The translations under genes were made by a program, and so were the position numbers. Under the pieces are notes generated by a model that did not search any database, was not told the origin of the DNA, and saw only the letters and a list, made by a program, of their open reading frames with translations. This document shows positions 1 through 6,735 of a stretch of 8,731 bases of DNA, in pieces; the stretch's first letter is position 1, and every line of letters starts with the position of its first letter. This DNA is from JADFRG01 sp964590515 (lineage in GTDB: Bacteria > Chloroflexota > Anaerolineae > Anaerolineales > E44-bin32), in contig CAZPZD010000066.1 in assembly GCA_964590515.1 (NCBI GenBank), positions 1-8,731 of the forward strand. The letters are read 5' to 3'.

Positions 1-2291
1 CGGAGCGCCGCATGGCGCACGAAACCTGCGTCCTGGTCAGCCGGCAGGCATCCCGGCTTGCGGATCTCTGGGCGGCCGAGAATGCTCAGCGGCCGCTGTT
101 GGAACGACTGCCGCCTCAGCTGGCTGTCGGTGAGCTATATCTCATGCAGGCGGCGCTCTCCGAAGGTTGGAGCCTGCGACTTGCCGACGGGGCCCGGGTC
201 CATCTGCTCACTGACGCCGAGGTCTTCGGGTGGTCGCGGCCGGAACTGCGGCGGCGCCCCCGCAGTCGGGTACCTGCCCCAGAATCCGCGTATGCCGACC
301 TGGCCGTCGGCGACCCGGTCGTTCACGTGGACTACGGGGTCGGGATTTTCGAGGGCCTGGTCGGCCGAAGCCTGGAGGGCACTGAACGCGAATACCTGCT
401 CGTCACCTATGAGGCAGGCGATCAGCTCTATGTCCCCATCAGCTCTGCCGATCGGATCACGCGCTATATCGGAGTGGACGGAGGAGCACCCCGATTGTCT
501 CGACTGGGTACCGCCGAATGGGAGCGGGTCCGGGCTCAGGCGTCGGGGGCCGTGGAAGAGGTCGCCCGCGAGTTGCTCGAGCTCTATGCGCGACGAGTGA
601 CCGCGGTCGGGCACGCATTCTCGCCCGATACCCACTGGCAGCATGAGCTGGAGGCCTCCTTTCCTTATGTCGAGACCGAAGACCAGGCGTCGGCCCTGCA
701 GGCCGTCAAGGCCGACATGGAGCGCGCCCGCCCGATGGACCGTTTGATCTGCGGAGACGTAGGCTATGGCAAGACCGAAGTTGCCTTGCGGGCGGCCTTC
801 AAGGCGGTCATGGATGGGAAGCAGGTCGGATTGCTCGTTCCCACGACCGTGCTGGCCCAGCAGCATTACCGAACCTTTCAACAGCGCCTGGCGGCATTCC
901 CCGTCGAACTCGAGATGCTGTCCAGGTTCCGCAGCAAGCCCGAGATCAAGCAGATCTTGGATCTGACCCGGGCCGGTCGGATCGATATCGTGATCGGAAC
1001 CCATCGGCTGCTGCAGAAGGACGTTCAATTCAAGGATCTTGGGCTCCTAATCATCGATGAAGAGCAGCGCTTCGGAGTGACTCATAAGGAGCACCTTAAA
1101 AACCTGCGGTCGGAGGTCGACGTGCTGACCCTGACCGCCACTCCGATCCCTCGCACCCTCTATATGGCACTGACCGGGGTGAGGGACATTTCGACCATCG
1201 ATACGGCACCGGAGGACCGCTTGCCGGTGGTAACCCACACCGGGCCATATGATCCGGGCCTGGTGAGGCAGGCCGTACTCCGGGAGCTTGATCGGGGCGG
1301 ACAGGTGTTCTTCGTCCATAACCGGGTTCAGACCATCCAGAGTGTTCAGCTCCGGCTGCAGAGACTGCTCCCAGAGGCGAGAGTTGAGATGGCCCACGGC
1401 CAGATGCCGGAGCGGCAATTGGCAGACGTCATGTCTTCATTCACCGCCGGTGAGATCGACGTGTTGCTCAGCACCTCGATCGTCGAATCTGGATTGGATA
1501 TCCCGAACGCAAATACCCTGGTGATCGATCGCTCCGATCAGTTCGGGATGGCTCAACTCTATCAATTGAGGGGGCGAGTTGGGCGAGGCGCGGTTCGAGC
1601 CTACGCCTACTTTTTCTACCATCCGGGATTCAAGTCGACTCCCGAGGCGCTCGAGCGTCTAGAGATCCTCGGCCAGCATACCCAGCTGGGCGCGGGCTAC
1701 AGCATTGCGTTGCGTGATCTCGAGATGCGGGGGGCCGGCGACCTGCTCGGGGTTCGACAGCACGGCCAGATCGCGGCCGTAGGATTTCACTTCTATACCC
1801 AACTGCTGGCGGAAGCCGTTCGACGATTGCGGGGCCGGCAGCAGGGGATCGAGATCCCGTTGGAAGGGCTGCCGCCCCAGGTCTCGATCGAATTGCCGCT
1901 GGCCAGCGCGCTTACGGTAGAGTACGTACCCGATCGGCGGCTGCGGCTCCAACTGTATCGGAGGTTGGCCGGCCTCCGCTCGCTGGAAGCAGTGGATCAA
2001 CTGCGGGTTGAACTCTCGGATCGGTTCGGTCCGCCGCCGGTTGAAGCAGAAAACCTCCTATATCAGTTGCGGGTCAAGATCCTGGCTGCCCAGAGCCAGG
2101 TGAATTCCGTCTCTTCAGAGAACGGCCGGATCCTGCTTCAGCTTGCCCCTGGAGTCGAGCCGCCCGATCCGCTCCTGCTCGGAGAAGATATCCGGGCCAG
2201 CAGGCGGGGTTTGTGGCTCACGGGGGAACCCTGGCAGGATCGCCTCTTGGAAGTGCTTCGGGAAATCGGAGAACTGGCGCCCCCGGCTTGA
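1..2291 (+). CDS. mfd: Transcription-repair coupling factor Mfd, C-terminal part (5' end outside window)
   Basis: Mfd is a cytoplasmic DNA translocase that pushes stalled RNA polymerase off DNA and recruits UvrA for nucleotide excision repair. The frame is open to base 1, and the visible start fits the end of the UvrB-like module, so the first ATG (base 12) is internal. Residues below are counted from it. A CarD-like polymerase-interaction domain lies at about 94-155. The translocase follows: Walker A GDVGYGKT (248-255, K254), Walker B DEEQ (349-352), TATPIP near 375-380, SGLDIPNANT (493-502) and QLRGRVGR (518-525). The TRG translocation motif is at about 566-580 (ALRDLEMRGAGDLLG), and a D7-like C-terminal domain covers about 625-759. 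About 760 residues are visible; full-length family members have roughly 1100-1200. All catalytic motifs are intact. The gene converges on the lipoprotein gene, with 16 bases between stops and no clear hairpin terminator in that gap. Confidence 0.97.
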   Translation, partial: ERRMAHETCVLVSRQASRLADLWAAENAQRPLLERLPPQLAVGELYLMQAALSEGWSLRLADGARVHLLTDAEVFGWSRPELRRRPRSRVPAPESAYADLAVGDPVVHVDYGVGIFEGLVGRSLEGTEREYLLVTYEAGDQLYVPISSADRITRYIGVDGGAPRLSRLGTAEWERVRAQASGAVEEVARELLELYARRVTAVGHAFSPDTHWQHELEASFPYVETEDQASALQAVKADMERARPMDRLICGDVGYGKTEVALRAAFKAVMDGKQVGLLVPTTVLAQQHYRTFQQRLAAFPVELEMLSRFRSKPEIKQILDLTRAGRIDIVIGTHRLLQKDVQFKDLGLLIIDEEQRFGVTHKEHLKNLRSEVDVLTLTATPIPRTLYMALTGVRDISTIDTAPEDRLPVVTHTGPYDPGLVRQAVLRELDRGGQVFFVHNRVQTIQSVQLRLQRLLPEARVEMAHGQMPERQLADVMSSFTAGEIDVLLSTSIVESGLDIPNANTLVIDRSDQFGMAQLYQLRGRVGRGAVRAYAYFFYHPGFKSTPEALERLEILGQHTQLGAGYSIALRDLEMRGAGDLLGVRQHGQIAAVGFHFYTQLLAEAVRRLRGRQQGIEIPLEGLPPQVSIELPLASALTVEYVPDRRLRLQLYRRLAGLRSLEAVDQLRVELSDRFGPPPVEAENLLYQLRVKILAAQSQVNSVSSENGRILLQLAPGVEPPDPLLLGEDIRASRRGLWLTGEPWQDRLLEVLREIGELAPPA

Positions 2292-2307
2292 TCGGAGCAG
2301 GCGGTTA

Positions 2308-3195
2308 TCAGATCTCGCCCCGATACTGAACCAAAACTGCCAGGTATGGAGATCCGTCTACATACTCGATCCCCAGCGCCCAGGTCCGCCAGTTGAGACT
2401 GCCGGGCGAAGGGGCGGCTCGATGGAAAGAAATGAAGTTGAGGTTGGTGTACTCCGATGGCCAGGCAACCGCCTCGGCTGTGCTTCCGCTGTCGAGCCGG
2501 TTGCAGCCGAAAGCCGGCGCGGCGGAGAAGACATCCAGCAATTGGGGCAGAATCACCTCACCGAAGCTGCCGGTGATTGACAGCCCGCTGTCTCGATTGA
2601 TTCCCCAGTCAAGCTCGGCTGCGTCCTGGAACAGGTGCGAGAGGCTGCCGAGCTCGGTGACCACTTCGGGATTCCACCAGTCGTGCCGGATAATCAGACC
2701 GCGCTTCGGGCTCGCCAGCTGAGCAAGTTGTTCGCCGCTCTTGCTCTCCAGAGCGAGAATGAACCGGTCGGCCAGATCAACCAGGCGTGGATCCTGGCAG
2801 AATCCCTGCGGACCGACGTCTTCGGTGAGGTTGTAACTATTCACCCATCCGGTCCCGCCCTCCGGCAAGAAGATCTCCAGCCAGGTCGAACTCCCAAGCA
2901 ACGTGGACTGCCCGGTCACCCCGATTCCGCGCTGGTCGGCCGGCAGCGAGGCGATCTCTGAACTCGTGATCCCGGCCGGTTGCCGGACTGCGAGGCCTTC
3001 CTCCACCCACACCACTGCGTAGCTGAATCCCACCACGGCCGAGAGCGTCGGCGGCTGGAGCTCGGTCGTCGCCGCGGCCTGCGGGTTTGGCGTCCCGTGC
3101 CGCAGGTCCGCTGGTACGCTTATCTCCACCAGCGACGAGCGGCAGGCGGTCGCCGCCACCCCAAGCACCAGCGTCGCCGCCCACCGCATCTTCAT
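2308..3195 (-). CDS. Predicted lipoprotein with SH3b-like domain, function unknown
   Basis: I do not recognise a specific family. The 295-residue product begins with a short basic and hydrophobic signal ending in VAATAC, so Cys18 is the likely lipidated residue, although the lipobox is weak (no Leu at -3). A Thr/Pro/Ala-rich linker follows. Residues about 62-125 read like a bacterial SH3 domain, with LAVRQPAG near the start and then W105, EIFLPEGGTGWV and SYNLTE. The remaining 170 residues are uncharacterised, with an RHDWWNPEV stretch (171-179) and cysteines at 133 and 231 that could pair outside the membrane. The ATG at 3195 overlaps the folC stop as ATGA, which suggests translational coupling. 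A second ATG at 3189 is better spaced from an AGGG element and may be the true start, giving a protein two residues shorter. The product is probably anchored on the outer face of the cytoplasmic membrane. Its link to folate metabolism is positional only. Confidence 0.8.
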   Translation of the reverse strand: MKMRWAATLVLGVAATACRSSLVEISVPADLRHGTPNPQAAATTELQPPTLSAVVGFSYAVVWVEEGLAVRQPAGITSSEIASLPADQRGIGVTGQSTLLGSSTWLEIFLPEGGTGWVNSYNLTEDVGPQGFCQDPRLVDLADRFILALESKSGEQLAQLASPKRGLIIRHDWWNPEVVTELGSLSHLFQDAAELDWGINRDSGLSITGSFGEVILPQLLDVFSAAPAFGCNRLDSGSTAEAVAWPSEYTNLNFISFHRAAPSPGSLNWRTWALGIEYVDGSPYLAVLVQYRGEI

Positions 3196-4565
3196 CCCTG
3201 CCCGGCCGCAATCCGCTGCCCCTGGGCCGCCTCCCAGGCAGCCAGCGCAGATCCCACCACAAAGATGCTGCCAGTGACGAGCACGACCTCGTCCTCCCCA
3301 AGCCCCTGTATGGCTATGCGCAGTGCCTCCGCCACGGGGACAACGACCTCCACAAGTTGACCGAAGCTGCGGACCTGCTCGGCCAGCTCCTCCGGCCCCT
3401 CCGCCCGTGGATGATCGGCCTGGGTCAGGATCACCCGCGACACCCGCGGGGAAAGCTCGAGCAGCATTCCGTGGACATCCTTATCGGTCGAGGCCCCGAA
3501 CACCATCCTCACCGGCCGGCCGGGGAAGTAGTCGTCCAGAGCAATCCGTAGCTGGAGCGCCGAATCTCGATTATGGGCGGAGTCGAGCACTACGGTCGGG
3601 TCGACCGACAGCAGCTGGAACCTCCCATCCCAATGCACACTGCTCAGCCCCACCCGGATCGCCTCGAACCCGATTGGCAGCCCGGCCTCGGCTGCCAGCT
3701 GGAGCGCGACGTACGCCGTGCAGCCATTCTGGACTTGATGGTGCCCCAGCAGCGGGATGCTCAGCTGTACCGCGGCGCCTCCCCCCTCCCTCCACACTCG
3801 AAAGGTCTGCCCAGTCAACCCGCGCTCTTCCGCGGCATAGTGCCAATCCCGATTGACCAGGAACAACGGGGCGCCGCGTTGCTCGGCTACCGAGCGGATC
3901 GCTTGCTCCGCTTCGGTCTGCTGCGGAGCAAGCACCACCGGCACTCCCGGCTTGATGATGCCCGCCTTCTCGCCGGCAATCTCGGACAGGCTTTGCCCCA
4001 GCAAATGAGTGTGGTCGTAGGACAGGGAGGTGATCACACAGACCGTAGGCGTGATGACATTGGTTGCGTCCAACCGGCCACCCAGGCCCACTTCGATCAC
4101 CCCGCAATTCACCTCTCGTTCCGCAAAGTGCATGAACGCCAGCGCCGTCGTGAGCTCGAAGGTGGAGATTTGGGGGATCTCCGGCGCAATCTGCCTTAGC
4201 CGCGCCACCAACCGGACCAGATCCGGCTCGGCGATCTCCTCCCCATTGACCCGGATCCGCTCTGTAAACCGAATCAGATGGGGCGAGGTGTACAGCCCGG
4301 TTCGATAACCGGCAGCCCGGTAGCTAGCTTCCATCATCGCCGCCACGGAGCCCTTGCCTTTGGTGCCGGCAATGTGGACGCTCGGGAAGGTGTCTTGGGG
4401 GTCCCCCAGCAACCCGAGCAGCCGCCTGACCCGGCCGAGATCGAAGACTTCCGGCGAGTAGCGGTAGGTTCGCTCCCGCCCGTAGTCTATGAAACTGTAG
4501 AGATAGTCGAGCGCCTCTTGAAAGCTCACCCCAGCGATTGTAAATTGCACGGATGAAAGGTTCAA
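3192..4565 (-). CDS. folC: Bifunctional folylpolyglutamate synthase / dihydrofolate synthase
   Basis: FolC is an ATP-dependent Mur-ligase-like enzyme. It adds glutamate to folates, and in many bacteria also joins dihydropteroate to glutamate, making and retaining folate cofactors in the cytoplasm. Visible motifs: the P-loop GTKGKGS (67-73), TSPHL (93-97), EVGLGGRLDATNV (158-170), DHTHLLG (184-190), GEKAGIIKPGVP (198-209; K200 sits where this family carries a carbamylated lysine), and LDSAHN (327-332) in the C-terminal domain. The length of 457 residues is normal. The start is uncertain. The longest frame begins with TTG at 4565, no ATG lies between it and the upstream in-frame stop, and no good ribosome site precedes it. 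GTG at 4550 or 4529 are alternatives, and the latter would give a start just before FQEALDYLYSF, where family members usually begin. The 3' end overlaps or abuts the lipoprotein gene. Upstream it is divergent from the amino acid permease. Confidence 0.95.
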   Translation of the reverse strand: MNLSSVQFTIAGVSFQEALDYLYSFIDYGRERTYRYSPEVFDLGRVRRLLGLLGDPQDTFPSVHIAGTKGKGSVAAMMEASYRAAGYRTGLYTSPHLIRFTERIRVNGEEIAEPDLVRLVARLRQIAPEIPQISTFELTTALAFMHFAEREVNCGVIEVGLGGRLDATNVITPTVCVITSLSYDHTHLLGQSLSEIAGEKAGIIKPGVPVVLAPQQTEAEQAIRSVAEQRGAPLFLVNRDWHYAAEERGLTGQTFRVWREGGGAAVQLSIPLLGHHQVQNGCTAYVALQLAAEAGLPIGFEAIRVGLSSVHWDGRFQLLSVDPTVVLDSAHNRDSALQLRIALDDYFPGRPVRMVFGASTDKDVHGMLLELSPRVSRVILTQADHPRAEGPEELAEQVRSFGQLVEVVVPVAEALRIAIQGLGEDEVVLVTGSIFVVGSALAAWEAAQGQRIAAGQG

Positions 4566-4587
4566 GCCGGGCGCAGCCCAGCCCCGT

Positions 4588-4616
4588 TTATCACTCCTCT
4601 TGACCTCGGGTATGAT
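4588..4616 (+). promoter_or_regulatory. Putative sigma70-type promoter for the amino acid importer operon
   Basis: TTATCA (4588-4593, 4 of 6 to TTGACA) and TATGAT (4611-4616, 5 of 6 to TATAAT) are separated by an ideal 17 bases. They lie 24 bases before the permease GTG, so the leader would be about 18 bases. The site is in the 75-base gap shared with the divergent folC gene. This is consensus matching only; no transcript start is known. Confidence 0.42.
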
Positions 4617-4640
4617 TCAAGCATCCTCCCCAAAGCCAAG

Positions 4641-5522
4641 GTGAACTCGATCGGCTCGTCGCCGGACTTGACCCGTCATGCTGCCCGGGCGGCTCCGGAT
4701 CTTCAAGTTCGATTCTCTTCCCGCCTGGCGGGTTGGCCCTGGTGGGTCGTGGCGATCGCATTGGCTGGGGTCGTCCTGATCTACAACTTCACGACCAACG
4801 CGGTCTACGGAGAGGTGCTGTCGAATATTGTTGCCGGTGTCAAGCTGACCATTCTGGTGTCCATGAGTGCGTATGCGATTGCCATCCTGCTCGGCCTGAC
4901 GACCTCCCTCGGGCAGCTCTCCAAGAACACCCTCGCCCGCAATGCCGCGCTGCTATATGTGCAGGTGGTACGTGGGATCCCGATTATCGTACAAATATTC
5001 ACGGTTGCCTTTGTCGTCGTCCCGCTGGCCATCCAAGCGATTAATGCCCTGGGCCAGACCCTCATCGGCGCAGGTATCCTGCCCCCGGACAACTTGCTCT
5101 CCAGCGTGAACGTTCGTAACGTTGATTTTGTTGCGCGAGGGATAATCGCATTGGCCCTCAGCTATGGCGCGTTCTCATCGGAAATCTTCCGGGCCGGGAT
5201 CCAATCCGTCGAGCGGGGCCAGATCGAAGCGGCTCAATCGATCGGCCTAAGCTACTTCCAGTCGCTGCGCCTGGTCATCCTGCCTCAGGCGGTACGCAGG
5301 GTTTTGCCCCCGCTCGGCAACGACTTTATTGCGATGCTCAAGGAGTCTTCCCTCGTGTCGGCCATTGGGGTCGGTGAGATCACCCAGCTCAGCAAGAAGT
5401 ACGCGGCGGCCTCCTTCAAATACCCCGAGACCTACTTCACCCTGGCCTTCGTGTACCTGTCCATGACCCTTGTGTTGTCCATGCTGGTACGGTTCATGGA
5501 AAGGCGTCTCAAGTCAGGGTAG
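4641..5522 (+). CDS. Polar amino acid ABC transporter permease (HisM/GlnP type)
   Basis: This is an inner-membrane subunit of an amino acid importer of the HisMQ family, which forms the channel and docks the ATPase. The 293-residue protein has a roughly 30-residue cytoplasmic N-terminal extension. Hydrophobic segments lie near 34-50, 66-90, 105-130, 163-186, 234-245 and 263-285. RGIPIIVQIF (111-120) matches the family's conserved RGTPxLVQ region. The EAA loop that contacts the ATPase is at about 196-225 (EAAQSIGLSYFQSLRLVILP). The start is GTG at 4641; the preceding AAG offers only a weak ribosome site, but there is no better in-frame start before the first membrane segment. It is followed 136 bases later by a binding-protein gene on the same strand. 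With a single permease gene, the channel is probably a homodimer. The amino acid transported cannot be told from the sequence. Confidence 0.93.
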   Translation: MNSIGSSPDLTRHAARAAPDLQVRFSSRLAGWPWWVVAIALAGVVLIYNFTTNAVYGEVLSNIVAGVKLTILVSMSAYAIAILLGLTTSLGQLSKNTLARNAALLYVQVVRGIPIIVQIFTVAFVVVPLAIQAINALGQTLIGAGILPPDNLLSSVNVRNVDFVARGIIALALSYGAFSSEIFRAGIQSVERGQIEAAQSIGLSYFQSLRLVILPQAVRRVLPPLGNDFIAMLKESSLVSAIGVGEITQLSKKYAAASFKYPETYFTLAFVYLSMTLVLSMLVRFMERRLKSG

Positions 5523-5551
5523 AATTCAAGCTGCAGTTGAAGCTCACAACC

Positions 5552-5579
5552 CTACCTCACCAACGCCAAAAGGAGGTGG
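5552..5579 (+). other. Candidate hairpin sequestering a perfect Shine-Dalgarno-like sequence
   Basis: In the gap between permease and binding protein, AAGGAGGT (5570-5577) matches the full anti-Shine-Dalgarno complement, but no ATG follows at normal spacing. CTACCTC (5552-5558) can pair with GAGGTGG (5573-5579) in a 7-bp stem containing one G-U pair and a 14-base loop, hiding this element. It may be a transcript-stabilising or regulatory structure, or coincidence. It is seen by eye only and was not folded. Confidence 0.3.
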
Positions 5580-5602
5580 TGCCTGAGTTCGCCCAGACTC
5601 GG

Positions 5603-5631
5603 TTGACACATCGTTTCTCACATCCCGTAAG
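5603..5631 (+). promoter_or_regulatory. Possible internal promoter for the substrate-binding protein gene
   Basis: A perfect -35 box TTGACA lies at 5603-5608. At 17 bases' spacing the -10 position (5626-5631) reads CGTAAG, only 3 of 6 to consensus. If used, it would let the binding protein be expressed above the permease, as is usual for such importers. The weak -10 keeps confidence low. Confidence 0.3.
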
Positions 5632-5644
5632 ACACAAAGAATCC

Positions 5645-5650
5645 AGGAGG
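5645..5650 (+). promoter_or_regulatory. Strong ribosome binding site for the substrate-binding protein
   Basis: AGGAGG lies 8 bases before the GTG at 5659. It supports this GTG start, which is also where the signal peptide begins. Confidence 0.8.
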
Positions 5651-5658
5651 AGAAATCC

Positions 5659-6516
5659 GTGAAGAAGTTTGTGTTTCTCTCAAGTATGCTGTTGCTTGGC
5701 GCCTTCGTGGTGGCCGCCTGTAGCCAAGCCGAACCGCCGCCGGATGAGGCTACGCCGGAGGTGGAGGAAGGTGCGCTTCCCGACCTCGGCGGTCGAGAAA
5801 TCACGATCGCCATCGAAAACGCCTATCTCCCGTTCAACTTCGTTCTGCTGGAAACCGGCGAGGCCCAGGGCTGGGACTACGATACGGTCGGGGAGATCTG
5901 CGTGCGGCTCAGTTGCACGCCTGTTTGGGTCGAGTTTGCCTGGGACACCATGATCGCTTCAGTGGCGGCTGGGCAATTTGACATGGCCGCTGACGGGATC
6001 ACGATCACGGAGGAGCGGGCTCAGCAGGTCGACTTTTCGATCGGCTATGTCGCGATCGAGCAGCGAATGCTGGTTCGGATCGATGAGGCCCGCTTCGAAG
6101 GGCCGGACGATTTCGCCGGCAACCCCGAGCTGATCATCTCCACGCAGATCGGAACCACCAACGCCGACACTGCCGTGGCGCTGGTTGGCGAAGATCGGGT
6201 GAGGCTCTTCGATGACTTCGGCCTCGTCGTTCAGGCGCTTCTCGCCGGAGATGTTGACGGTGTGATTATCGACGAGACCGCCGGGCTCGGATACCTCGGG
6301 GCCAACAAAGACGAGCTGAAGCTGGTCGGCCGCTCGCTGTCCAGCGACGAGCTTGGCTTTGTTTTCCCGAATGGGAGTGATTTGGTCGAGCCGTTCAATG
6401 CGGCCCTGCGTTCGATGATGGCGGATGGCAGCCTGCAGGAAATCAATGCGAAGTGGTTCGGGCCCGACTTCGTGCTCACCTACGATGAGATCGGGCCGGG
6501 CGCCTACGACGAATAG
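5659..6516 (+). CDS. Amino acid ABC transporter substrate-binding lipoprotein (SBP family 3)
   Basis: This is the extracytoplasmic receptor that captures an amino acid and delivers it to the permease encoded just upstream. The 285-residue protein opens with a clear lipoprotein signal: MKKF, a hydrophobic core, then VVAAC with Cys21 as the lipidated residue. An acidic, Pro-rich tether runs to about residue 43. The family 3 fold follows: REITIAIENAYLPFNF (46-61), DMAADGITITEERAQQVDFS (108-127), IGTTN (164-168), GDVDGVIIDE (197-206) and a C-terminal SLQEINAKWFG (258-268). R120 in the TEER motif corresponds to the arginine that binds the ligand carboxylate in HisJ-like proteins, and D205 is a candidate for the residue contacting the amino group; both assignments come from motif position. 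Ligand specificity is not resolved. The GTG start has a strong ribosome site 8 bases upstream. The gene ends the operon, before a strong terminator. Confidence 0.94.
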   Translation: MKKFVFLSSMLLLGAFVVAACSQAEPPPDEATPEVEEGALPDLGGREITIAIENAYLPFNFVLLETGEAQGWDYDTVGEICVRLSCTPVWVEFAWDTMIASVAAGQFDMAADGITITEERAQQVDFSIGYVAIEQRMLVRIDEARFEGPDDFAGNPELIISTQIGTTNADTAVALVGEDRVRLFDDFGLVVQALLAGDVDGVIIDETAGLGYLGANKDELKLVGRSLSSDELGFVFPNGSDLVEPFNAALRSMMADGSLQEINAKWFGPDFVLTYDEIGPGAYDE

Positions 6517-6664
6517 GAAGTCGCCGTCGGCTCCGAGGAGAACCCGCTGAAAACTTCCGCGTAAGTGACTGCTGCCGGTCAGGATTAAGCTAAGGCCAAG
6601 CTTGTCTCGATCCTGCGGGGCGCATACTTCCACTGCAGCCCGACAGGTTAAGTCTGGCGACAAA
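6517..6664. other. Untranslated stretch between binding-protein gene and terminator
   Basis: Together with the terminator and the short stretch after it, this forms a 219-base gap between convergent genes. I see no supported gene. There is a small AAGCT/AGCTT inverted repeat near 6586-6605, too short to call, and frames crossing here are shadows that run into the kinase gene. It is probably the 3' untranslated region of the importer transcript. Confidence 0.6.
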
Positions 6665-6702
6665 GGCGGGGGGATCCTTAATGGTCCCCCCGCCCTCTTG
6701 TT
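6665..6702. terminator. Bidirectional intrinsic terminator between convergent operons
   Basis: GGCGGGGGGA (6665-6674) pairs perfectly with TCCCCCCGCC (6685-6694): 10 bp, extended by CC/GG (6676-6677 with 6683-6684) past a bulged T, leaving a TTAAT loop. On the plus strand the stem is followed by CTCTTGTT; on the minus strand by TTTGTC. Neither U-tract is perfect. It lies 148 bases after the binding-protein stop and 41 bases past the kinase stop, so it can close both transcription units. Confidence 0.82.
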
Positions 6703-6735
6703 AGGGGTGAAGCTCATGCAAGGTCGCTCTCCGGT

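Noticed and set aside
135..1028. 297-codon open frame on the minus strand inside mfd
   Set aside because: It lies antisense to the CarD-like and P-loop regions of an unmistakable Mfd, and its product shows no recognisable domain. Long antisense frames are common in GC-rich coding DNA.
2292..2307. Terminator between convergent mfd and lipoprotein genes
   Set aside because: The gap is 16 bases, and nearby I see only a 4-bp GGCG/CGCC pairing without a U-tract.
2143..2580. 145-codon plus-strand frame crossing the end of mfd into the lipoprotein gene
   Set aside because: It is out of frame with mfd and antisense to the lipoprotein; both real genes explain the sequence.
3571..4107. 178-codon second minus-strand frame within folC
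   Set aside because: It is an alternate-frame shadow of folC with low-complexity Gly/Arg/Ala composition.
4600..4616. TTGACC at 4600-4605 as the -35 partner of TATGAT at 4611
   Set aside because: Only 5 bases separate them. TTATCA at 4588 gives the proper 17-base spacing.
6586..6605. Small AAGCT/AGCTT inverted repeat after the binding-protein gene
   Set aside because: A 5-bp A/T-rich stem with no U-tract is within chance expectation.
5959..6717. 252-codon minus-strand frame opposite the binding-protein gene
   Set aside because: It is antisense to a clear SBP family 3 gene, runs through the terminator hairpin, and its product has no domain signal.
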